Positions 43,247 through 49,170 of a stretch of DNA of 49,170 bases are shown here, in pieces. Location: NCBI RefSeq assembly GCF_003258295.1, contig NZ_QKYN01000035.1, positions 1 to 49,170 of the forward strand, written 5' to 3'. How positions within the stretch are numbered: the first letter of the stretch is position 1; each line of letters begins with the position of its first letter. This stretch comes from Streptacidiphilus pinicola. GTDB taxonomy: Bacteria; Actinomycetota; Actinomycetes; Streptomycetales; Streptomycetaceae. The translations under genes and the position numbers were made by a program. Under the pieces are notes generated by a model, which saw only the letters and a list, made by a program, of their open reading frames with translations, did not search any database and had not been told where the DNA came from.

Positions 43247-44725
43247 ATGCTCGAACACCCCGCGTCGCCCCAGCTGCCCCGCCCCTCCCGCCGTCTGGTC
43301 CTCGGCTCCGCCGCCGGCTCGGCCCTGCTGACGACGGCCGCCGCCGTCTCAGGAACGCGGCCGGCCGCGGCTGCCGTGAATCCCGCGTACGCGGCGGACG
43401 ACGCCGAGGGCCGGCGGCTTCCGAGCGACGCCGACGCCGCCGCCGCGATCCGTGCCGAGTTCCTGCACGGCTGGTACGGCTACACCGCGAAGGCCTGGGG
43501 CTATGACGAGGTGCGCCCGCTCAGCGGCGGACACAACGACTTCTTCGCCTCCGGCCACAGCTTCGGCCTGTCCATCGTCGAGGCCCTGGACACGCTCTAC
43601 CTGATGGGCTGCGACAACGAGTTGACGCAGGCCCGGGACTGGGTCGAGAACAACTTCGACCCGACCCAGGACGTCGACATGCACGTCTTCGAGGCGATCA
43701 TCCGCCTCGTCGGCGGCCTGATCGCCGGTCACCTGACGACGGGCAGCGCCGCGTTGCTCTCCCTGGCACAGAACGTCGCCGACAGGCTGCTGCCCGCCTT
43801 CACCTCCTCGCCCACCGGCATTCCCTACACCCACGTCAACCTGCGCACCGGTCAGGTGTCCGGACACGAGGTCGCCCTCGCGGAGGCCGGCACCAACGTG
43901 ATGGAGTTCGGCGTCCTGTCCCAGCTCGTGGGCGACTCGCGCTACTACGACGCCGCGATGGGCTGCTACTCGGCAGTGCTCGCCCGGCGCAGCTCGCTGG
44001 ACCTGCTGGGCACCCGCATCAACGTCGAGTCCGGCCGCTGGGTCGACCACAGCTCGACCGCGCCCAACCCGCCGGTCGACTCCTTCTACGAGTACCTGTG
44101 GGGCGGCGGCCGGCTCCTCGGCAACGCTCAACTGACGAGCTGGTACCACCAGTTGACCAATGCGATCGTGGCGCACCAGACCGACGAGCGTCACGGCCGC
44201 CTCTGGTTCCACAACGTCGACCACGCGACGGGCCGCCGCACCGGCCCCACCCACCAGTCCGAACTCGCCGCCTTCTACGCGGGCCTGCTCGGCAAGGGCG
44301 GCGACCTCGGCCGCGCGGCCTCCTACTTCCGCTCGTGGAGCGCGGTCCTGGACCGGTACCCGGTACTGCCCGAGACCATCGACTACAGCGACTTCTCCAT
44401 CGTCGACCAGGGCAGCCAACTGCGGCCCGAGTACGCCAACTCGGCGTTCGACCTGTGGCGCCTCACCGGCCACACCACCTACAAGAGCGGTGCCTGGCGC
44501 TGGTTCCAGAACATGCGCACCCACCAGCGCGTCGGCGGCGGCTACACCGTCGCCGACGAGGTGGGCTCCTCGTCCGTGCGGCTGGGCGATCTGACGCCGG
44601 GTTACTGGTTCGCGGAGAACCTCAAGTACCTGTGGCTGATCTTCTCCCACACCCCGCGCTTCGACTACACCAACGGGATCCTGTCCACGGAGGGCAAGGT
44701 CCTCGCGGGGGCACTGGCTGGTTGA
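43247..44725 (+). CDS. Secreted glycoside hydrolase family 47 alpha-mannosidase
   Basis: Exported protein of 492 aa resembling GH47, the inverting, calcium-dependent alpha-1,2-mannosidases known mainly from the eukaryotic ER/Golgi. A Tat-type signal (SRRLVLGSAAGSALLTTAAA, then an Ala-rich cleavage region) occupies the first 45 or so residues. GH47-like phrases are AWGYDEVRPLSGGHNDFF, GLSIVEALDTLYLMG, DSFYEYLWGGGRLL, LRPEYANSAFDLWR and, near the C-terminus, ILSTEGKVL, where the Thr matches the calcium ligand in the eukaryotic TEAH motif. It probably trims mannose-containing glycans outside the cell. Start supported by a leaderless -10. Confidence 0.85.
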   Translation: MLEHPASPQLPRPSRRLVLGSAAGSALLTTAAAVSGTRPAAAAVNPAYAADDAEGRRLPSDADAAAAIRAEFLHGWYGYTAKAWGYDEVRPLSGGHNDFFASGHSFGLSIVEALDTLYLMGCDNELTQARDWVENNFDPTQDVDMHVFEAIIRLVGGLIAGHLTTGSAALLSLAQNVADRLLPAFTSSPTGIPYTHVNLRTGQVSGHEVALAEAGTNVMEFGVLSQLVGDSRYYDAAMGCYSAVLARRSSLDLLGTRINVESGRWVDHSSTAPNPPVDSFYEYLWGGGRLLGNAQLTSWYHQLTNAIVAHQTDERHGRLWFHNVDHATGRRTGPTHQSELAAFYAGLLGKGGDLGRAASYFRSWSAVLDRYPVLPETIDYSDFSIVDQGSQLRPEYANSAFDLWRLTGHTTYKSGAWRWFQNMRTHQRVGGGYTVADEVGSSSVRLGDLTPGYWFAENLKYLWLIFSHTPRFDYTNGILSTEGKVLAGALAG

Positions 44726-44749
44726 CGCCCGCGCCCCGCGAGAGCCGCG

Positions 44750-45433
44750 CTACTTGAGCCCGAGCCGCGATTCGGCCGTGAACCAGTCCGTGGCGATGGC
44801 CTCCTGGGCCTGGGCCAGGGTCACCTGGCCGCCGCAGACGGCCGTGTGGAGACGGGTCTCGACGGCGTCCTTGGGGTTGTTCGGTCCGGCGCCCGCCGCG
44901 TGCCCCGGGGACGGCGGCTCGACCCAGAGGTTGCGCGGGTCGTTCGGGTCGCCGCCCAGCTCCAGGCTCACCAGGTGGTCGTACTCGGCATCGTGGAGCT
45001 GGCCGGTATAGCCGTAGGAGGCGGCGTTCTTGCGCTTCTCGGCGTCCGTCACCGACGCCGGCGGCCGGATCCCGCCGGTGTAGCCGCCCTTGCGGCAGAT
45101 CGTGGACGCGAGGTTCGCCTGCGTCACCGCGGGCGAGAGCGCGCCAGGGGTGCACGTGGCGTCCGGCAGCGGCTGACCGCTGTCGCTCCGGTAGTGGCAG
45201 CTGTCTGCCGCCGGTTGCGCGGCGACGGCGTAGTGGGACTGCGGGCCGGGGCCCTCGGCGAGCGGACCGGCGGCGTCGCCGGCCGGCTGCGAACTGCCGG
45301 CGGAGGCACCGGCGGAGGCGCGGTCGCCGGAGGAGGAGTGGGATCCGGTGGAGTGGGAGCAGCCCGCGACGGCGGCGGCGAGCAGCACGGAGGCCAGGGC
45401 CAGGACGGGGCGGGCCAGGGCAGAACGGCGCAC
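44750..45433 (-). CDS. Lipoprotein with an HNH-like motif
   Basis: Protein of 227 aa. The N-terminus is a lipoprotein signal (VLALASVLLAAAVAGCS) with lipobox Cys, followed by a Ser/Gly/Ala-rich spacer. The C-terminal 130 residues contain YDHLVSLELGGDPNDPRNLWVEP, which matches the DHxxPLxxGG...NL pattern of HNH/GmrSD-C-like nuclease domains common in exported actinobacterial proteins. Paired Cys residues suggest a disulfide. The GTG at 45433 has GAGGA seven bases upstream. It converges with the GH47 gene. Nuclease activity is not established; it could be a wall-associated or toxin-like nuclease. Confidence 0.75.
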   Translation of the reverse strand: MRRSALARPVLALASVLLAAAVAGCSHSTGSHSSSGDRASAGASAGSSQPAGDAAGPLAEGPGPQSHYAVAAQPAADSCHYRSDSGQPLPDATCTPGALSPAVTQANLASTICRKGGYTGGIRPPASVTDAEKRKNAASYGYTGQLHDAEYDHLVSLELGGDPNDPRNLWVEPPSPGHAAGAGPNNPKDAVETRLHTAVCGGQVTLAQAQEAIATDWFTAESRLGLK

Positions 45434-45499
45434 GGTGATTCCTCGGGACGTTGCGGCGAGGGCTTGGATGAGGGCTTGGTTGCCGCGTAGCAGCCTCCC

Positions 45500-45515
45500 A
45501 GATCCGGCGATCTGC
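45500..45515. promoter_or_regulatory. CAGATC-CGGC-GATCTG dyad upstream of the lipoprotein gene
   Basis: A perfect 6+6 inverted repeat with a 4-nt centre, about 70 bp before the lipoprotein start; candidate operator only. Confidence 0.35.
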
Positions 45516-45558
45516 CACAGGCTATTCCGCTTCTGACGGCGAGTCGCCCGAATGGCCG

Positions 45559-46047
45559 CTATTCTCCCGTGCGGGCCGCGCCCTCCGGCCAGACCCGCAC
45601 CACCTCGACGCCCGCGTCGCGACTGCGCTGCACCAGCTCGCCGGTGCCGCCCGGCCCGGCCGGCGGCCGGCCGTCCCAGACCGCGACGACCACGTCCGCG
45701 CGCGCCAACAGCACCTCGTTCGCGGCCTGGTAGGCCTCCTGCGAGACCTCGCTGAACTGCAGCTCGTGCACCTCGACGGCGGCCCGGACCAGACGCTCGA
45801 AGGTGGGCGCGCGCTCGGTGTGGACACGCTCGTGTCGGTAGCCGCGCGCCGGGAAGACCACGACGAGCTCCCCGCCCGCCTCCACCAGCTCCTCCGCGAA
45901 GATCGTGTCCGCCCCCGCCGCCAGGCAGCTGAGACCGACCAGCGGTCCCTCCACCGCACGTGCGGCGATGAGTTTGCGCAGCTCCGCCCGGACCAGCTCG
46001 GCGGTCTGATCTGTCAGGTCCCGGTGTCCTGTCACCGCGAGCGTCAC
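45559..46047 (-). CDS. SLOG-like nucleotide-binding family protein
   Basis: Rossmann-type protein of 162 aa beginning VTLAVTGHRDLTDQTAELV, with LVGLSCLAAGADTIFAEEL and a later ADVVVAVWDGRPPAGPGGTGELV, a pattern like YpsA/DprA-like SLOG proteins that may bind nucleotides or related ligands. There are no extra domains. The GTG at 46047 lies six bases from GGGAG; the adjacent GTG at 46050 is equally in frame. Function unknown; some SLOG proteins sense nucleotide second messengers in defence systems, but nothing nearby supports that here. Confidence 0.7.
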   Translation of the reverse strand: MTLAVTGHRDLTDQTAELVRAELRKLIAARAVEGPLVGLSCLAAGADTIFAEELVEAGGELVVVFPARGYRHERVHTERAPTFERLVRAAVEVHELQFSEVSQEAYQAANEVLLARADVVVAVWDGRPPAGPGGTGELVQRSRDAGVEVVRVWPEGAARTGE

Positions 46048-46237
46048 CACAGTCTCCCCTTCTCCGCAGCAGGCTCCCCCCTGTCGTATGCCCGTCCGCG
46101 CGGGGCGCGATACGACGGGAACCGGGCACTCCGCGGACGGCCCGTGGGACGGCCCGCGGGCACTCCGCCGACAGGACCTTGGTCCCGGCAAGTGGGGCCC
46201 AACGCCGCGGTCCCGGCCCCACGCGCCGGAGCACGCT

Positions 46238-46612
46238 TACGACATCTACCTGGTCCTCCTCGACATCAAGTCCTGGGACCGGGAGGTCTACCAGCGCGTG
46301 ACGGGCCGTCCGCTCCAGCCCACCCTCGACTTCGCCCGCCACCTGGCCGACCTGGGCAAGGACGTGTGGGTGCGCTTCGTCCTGGTCCCGGGACTGACCG
46401 ACGGCGAGGAGAACGTGGCCGGGGTCGCGTCGTTCGCCGCCTCGCTGGGCAACGTCTCGCGCGTGGACGTCCTGCCGTTCCACAAGCTCGGCGCGGCGAA
46501 GTACGAGGCCCTCGGCGAGCGCTTCGAGCTCACCGACACCCCCACCCCCACGAGGGAGCAGGTCGCGACAGCCCGCGCGATCTTCGCCGCCGAAGGGCTC
46601 CACGCCGTCTGA
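46238..46612 (+). pseudogene. pflA: 5'-truncated pyruvate formate-lyase activating enzyme
   Basis: About 124 residues match the C-terminal half of PflA radical-SAM activases (DIYLVLLDIKSWDREVYQRV, WVRFVLVPGLTDGEENV, VDVLPFHKLGAAKYEALG). The N-terminal half with the CxxxCxxC iron-sulfur site is absent: upstream sequence is unrelated Arg/Gly/Pro-rich translation. An ATG at 46088 keeps the frame open, so a chimeric peptide could be made, but the enzyme cannot work. No pfl gene is nearby. It looks like a deletion remnant. Confidence 0.8.
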
Positions 46613-46636
46613 ACGTATTGACGGCGTCCCGTGGGG

Positions 46637-47209
46637 TCAACGCTGCTCCCACCGCTCCTTGGTGATCTCGTACCGCACACCGCCGTGCTCGGCGCCTTCG
46701 ACCGTCATCATGTCGTCAGGGGTGGGGAGAGTGCCTGTGAGACTCATGGACAGCTTCTCCATGACACGACGCGACCCGCTGTTCATGGCCATCGTCGCGG
46801 CCCAGATCGCACACAGTCCGAGCTCGGCGAACCCCTTCTGCAGCAGGGCCTGTGAGCCCTCGGTGGCATAACCCTTGCCCCAGGACGCCTGGCGCAGCCG
46901 GTAACCGAGCTCGGCCTCGTCGAGCGGTCCGTCCGGCTCGGGACGCAGATGGAACCAGCCCACGAACGCTCCGCCGTCCCGCTCGTGTGCGGCGAACAGG
47001 CCGAGGCCCGGGTGCTTCTCGTAGCCGGCGATGATGTACGGCAGGTGGCGGTCGCGGACCACCTCCGGGGCGGTCGCCTCGCCGCCGGACAGGTAGCGCA
47101 TCACCGCCGGGTCGCTGTCCAGCTCGATCAGCAGGTCCGCGTCGTCGGCCGTGAAACGGCGCAGGACAAGACGCTCGGTCTCCAGGTAGATCTCCACGGC
47201 GTGGATCAT
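46637..47209 (-). CDS. GNAT-family N-acetyltransferase (RimJ/RimL-like)
   Basis: Acetyltransferase of 190 aa. It opens ETERLVLRRFTADDADLLIELD, the usual RimJ-type start, and the acetyl-CoA motif is YRLRQASWGKGYATEGSQALL. MNSGSRRVMEKLSM is the typical motif B. The start is uncertain: ATG 47209 is used, with GTG 47227 and GTG 47197 also in frame. It is divergent from the RraA-like gene. The acceptor may be a protein N-terminus or a small amine. Confidence 0.82.
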   Translation of the reverse strand: MIHAVEIYLETERLVLRRFTADDADLLIELDSDPAVMRYLSGGEATAPEVVRDRHLPYIIAGYEKHPGLGLFAAHERDGGAFVGWFHLRPEPDGPLDEAELGYRLRQASWGKGYATEGSQALLQKGFAELGLCAIWAATMAMNSGSRRVMEKLSMSLTGTLPTPDDMMTVEGAEHGGVRYEITKERWEQR

Positions 47210-47338
47210 TCCCGAGGAAGGCAGCACCGTCCAACGGCTTTTCCCGGAGGCTGTCTGCGACGCTGACCGATGAGACGCTTACGAACGCCGCCCGGAGCAG
47301 ACCGCTCCTCGGACGACCGACCCCACGGAGGAGTGTCC

Positions 47339-47953
47339 ATGGCTGAGAAGTCCGCCGTCCCGACCACCGCGCTCTGCGACTTCCTGGGCCGGGAGCAGGT
47401 CATGGACCTGGGCGTGCGGTCGCTGTGGACGCCGGCCCCGCACGTCGCCGGTCCAGCCTTCACCGTACGGTGCCCACCCGGCGACAACCTGATGCTGCAC
47501 GCTGCCATCCACCGGGCCGAGCCCGGCTCCGTGGTCGTCGTCGAGTCCGGCGACCTCGACTACGCGCTCGCCGGAGGCAACGTCTGCGCCGTCGCCCAGC
47601 TCCGCGGGATCGCGGCGTTCGTCCTGGACGGGGTGATCCGCGACCTGGCGGAGGTGCGGGCGGCGGGCTTCCCGGTGTACGCCCGTGGCACCATGCCGAT
47701 CCCGGGCGGCAAGAAGGTCGTCACGCCCCTGGGCGAGCCGGTGCGCTGCGGCGGCGTGCTGGTGAACCCCGGCGACCTCGTGGTGGCGGACGGGGAGGGC
47801 GTCGTGGTGCTCCCCGCCGCCCGGCAACAGGAGCTGCTGCGCGATGCCCGGGCCAAGCAGGAGCGGGAGGAGGCGCAGTCCCTCGACGACTGGGCGGCGG
47901 AGCACCGCGCCCGCATCGACAAGGCCCTCGCTGCGGGTGGCTTCCAGGACTGA
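47339..47953 (+). CDS. RraA-like family protein (HMG/CHA aldolase type)
   Basis: RraA-like protein of 204 aa, a group that includes class II 4-hydroxy-4-methyl-2-oxoglutarate aldolases and oxaloacetate decarboxylases. The family core is GNVCAVAQLRGIAAFVLDGV followed by IRDLAEVRAAGFPVYARG, with the metal-linked Arg-Asp pair, and a later NPGDLVVADGEGVVVLP. The ATG at 47339 has GGAGGAG upstream. It stands alone. Lyase activity is more likely than RNase E regulation in an actinomycete. Confidence 0.83.
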   Translation: MAEKSAVPTTALCDFLGREQVMDLGVRSLWTPAPHVAGPAFTVRCPPGDNLMLHAAIHRAEPGSVVVVESGDLDYALAGGNVCAVAQLRGIAAFVLDGVIRDLAEVRAAGFPVYARGTMPIPGGKKVVTPLGEPVRCGGVLVNPGDLVVADGEGVVVLPAARQQELLRDARAKQEREEAQSLDDWAAEHRARIDKALAAGGFQD

Positions 47954-48047
47954 CTCCGCGTCCTGCTCGGCGTCGCCCGACCGCTGACGGGTAGGAAGCC
48001 GGGGCAGGCCGTCTCAGCTGATCCGTCGTCACCGTGGGGAGCCGCGC

Positions 48048-48248
48048 ATGGCATCCGAGGAGTACTGCGAGAGCCCCGACGTCGCGGCCCTGCCACCGCA
48101 GGAGCGGTGGCAGGCGGCGCCGGGCGACGCCGTCGCCGCCTGCACGCAGTGCGACGAGCCCACCCGCTTCCGGGCCGACGCACCGGGGGCGGTGCTGTGC
48201 CCGCGGTGCGAGTGGCAGCAGGCCCAGCGCGGCGCCTGCTCCGGATGA
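48048..48248 (+). CDS. Small zinc-ribbon-like protein
   Basis: A 66-residue protein with two CxxC pairs, CTQC and CPRC, spaced about 20 residues apart, the arrangement of a small zinc ribbon. The ATG is preceded by GGGGAG at good spacing. No family is recognised and no function can be given. Confidence 0.6.
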   Translation: MASEEYCESPDVAALPPQERWQAAPGDAVAACTQCDEPTRFRADAPGAVLCPRCEWQQAQRGACSG

Positions 48249-48270
48249 ACCCTGGCGCGGCGAGCAGGCC

Positions 48271-48666
48271 TCACGCCGTGGGGTGCAGCGGGAACGCCAA
48301 GTGCAGACCGCCGAGGACGAGGATGCGGGCGACCGGGCCGGGCGGCTCCGTCAGCGAGACGGGCACTGCGGCGGCGTCGGCCAGGCGGCCGGCCCGCAGC
48401 AGGCCGGTGAGTCCGGCGGCGTCACAGAAGCTGAGCGCGCCGAGGTCCAGGACCAGGCCCCGCGGGCCGTCGCGGCCCGGGGGCAGGTCGAGTGTGCGGC
48501 CGACCGCGACGAGCAGGGACGGCGTGGCCGCCAGGTCCAGCTCCCCGGTCAGGTGCAGGACGTGGCAGCAGGCGAGGCGCTGCAGCCGGTTCTGGCAGCC
48601 GCGGGCCCGGAAGGCGCGGCGGCGCGGGCCGAGGGTGCCGCAGGGGCGGATCGGGTGGTGGCGCAT
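48271..48666 (-). CDS. STAS-domain protein without the phospho-serine
   Basis: Protein of 131 aa resembling anti-sigma-factor antagonists. The STAS fold is visible (VLHLTGELDLAATPSLL, then GLVLDLGALSFCDAAGLTGLLRAGR). In SpoIIAA-type proteins the phosphorylated Ser lies in a DSSG motif; here the position is DAAG, so both Ser residues are Ala and the kinase switch should be lost. The N-terminal 30 residues are basic with extra Cys. It may be constitutively active or regulated differently. Partner sigma and kinase genes are not in the window. Confidence 0.78.
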   Translation of the reverse strand: MRHHPIRPCGTLGPRRRAFRARGCQNRLQRLACCHVLHLTGELDLAATPSLLVAVGRTLDLPPGRDGPRGLVLDLGALSFCDAAGLTGLLRAGRLADAAAVPVSLTEPPGPVARILVLGGLHLAFPLHPTA

Positions 48667-48690
48667 GGCAGAGGTCTCCGGTCGGGCGGA

Positions 48691-49170
48691 TCAGGCGCCG
48701 TGGCTGGTGGAGCCGGTCAGCACGGCGGTGACGACGAGGTTGTCGGGATAGGTGTGGGTGGCCGGATCCGGCGTACCCGCGCAGGTGACCAGGCGCAGCA
48801 CCGGCTGGGGGTCGGGGCCGTAGACCTGCTGGTCGGGGAAGGACGACTTCGGGTAGGAGTCCGCGCGGGTGACCGTGAAGTCGGCGGTGCTGCCGTCCGC
48901 GCGGGTGACCTCGATGCGGTCCCCGGGGTGCAGCCGGCCGAGCTGGAGGAACACGCCGTTGCCGTACTGGCCGACGGTGACGTGGCCGAGGATCACGGAG
49001 GAGCCGCGCTGGCCGGGGGTGACGGAGCCGTCGTACCAGCCGGCCGGGGAGTTCGCCGCGATCGGCGGGACCTGGACGGTCCCGTCCGCGGCCAGCCCCA
49101 GGCGCTGTACCGAGGTGTCCACACCGATGGCGGGGATCTTCAGGCGTTCCGGCGTCGACGCCGGAACGCC
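48691..49170 (-). CDS. Sortase (class E/F-like), 5' end outside the window
   Basis: C-terminal 159 residues of a sortase whose frame stays open to the window end. The sequence ERLKIPAIGVDTSVQRLGL, VILGHVTVGQYGNGVFLQLGRL (His), and VLRLVTCAG (catalytic Cys) fit class E/F sortases of actinobacteria. The usual catalytic Arg near the C-terminus is not obvious: that segment reads THTYPDNLVV. The N-terminal membrane segment lies beyond 49170. It would attach surface proteins or act as a housekeeping sortase. Confidence 0.8.
   Translation of the reverse strand, partial: GVPASTPERLKIPAIGVDTSVQRLGLAADGTVQVPPIAANSPAGWYDGSVTPGQRGSSVILGHVTVGQYGNGVFLQLGRLHPGDRIEVTRADGSTADFTVTRADSYPKSSFPDQQVYGPDPQPVLRLVTCAGTPDPATHTYPDNLVVTAVLTGSTSHGA

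Noticed and set aside
46088-46240. N-terminal part of an intact pflA
   Set aside because: No CxxxCxxC motif and no similarity to radical-SAM N-termini, so the gene is called a remnant.
1-49170. Mobile elements, CRISPR arrays, tRNA or rRNA genes
   Set aside because: No transposase or integrase translation, no regular direct-repeat array and no cloverleaf-like sequence was seen on either strand; a tRNAscan or Infernal run could still find something missed by eye.

Overview
The window is GC-rich (about 70% or more by eye), with GTG and even TTG starts, GGAGG-type ribosome sites and actinobacterial families (InhA-type FabI, DUF2332, STAS and sortase genes, twin-arginine lipoproteins). It looks like a chromosomal segment of a Streptomycetaceae-type actinomycete (Streptomyces, Kitasatospora or Streptacidiphilus). 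No insertion sequence, tRNA, rRNA or CRISPR array was found.

Left flank (1-18553). A six-gene polyamine operon comes first: an ABC importer (potDBCA-like), a flavin amine oxidase and an aminobutyraldehyde-type dehydrogenase. Next come purB, a GC-poorer membrane-anchored Ser/Thr kinase in a gene-poor stretch, a TetR/MFS efflux pair, a DUF2332 protein and an overlapping HipA-like kinase/DUF3037 pair. A type-2 tyrosyl-tRNA synthetase follows, preceded by a possible leaderless leader peptide with a single Tyr codon, and then a HAD phosphatase.

Centre (18574-41515). This is the main attraction, an apparently uncharacterised biosynthetic gene cluster. A left arm holds a FabG paralogue, a divergent XRE regulator, an acyl-ACP desaturase, an InhA-type FabI and a degenerate SagB-like nitroreductase. 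A strong terminator and a promoter region with repeated TGACAGC heptamers then precede a tight ten-gene operon of about 17.4 kb. Its order is KS-AT-ACP-alpha-oxoamine synthase megasynthase, MMPL exporter, acyl-ligase/aldehyde-dehydrogenase fusion, ThDP enzyme, FabF-like KS, ACP, YqcI/YcgG-family haem oxygenase candidate, MaoC/HadA-like hotdog protein, DHA2 exporter and arginyl-tRNA synthetase. The core enzyme has the architecture of the C-terminal part of RedL (prodiginine pathway), which joins a fatty acyl chain, malonate and an amino acid into an aminoketone/pyrrolinone. My inference is an unsaturated fatty-acyl aminoketone or pyrroline alkaloid, possibly N-hydroxylated, exported by MMPL/MFS pumps, with ArgRS giving self-resistance or supplying arginyl-tRNA.

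Right flank (41713-49170). A type II NADH dehydrogenase is followed by a Tat-exported GH47 alpha-mannosidase (a mainly eukaryotic family), a lipoprotein with an HNH-like motif, a SLOG-like protein, a 5'-truncated pflA remnant, a GNAT acetyltransferase, an RraA-like aldolase, a small zinc-ribbon protein, a STAS protein lacking its phospho-serine and a sortase running off the window end.

Gene calls rest on reading the translations and recognising motifs; no database search was run. Residue numbers for key residues were counted from the given starts; other positions are approximate.
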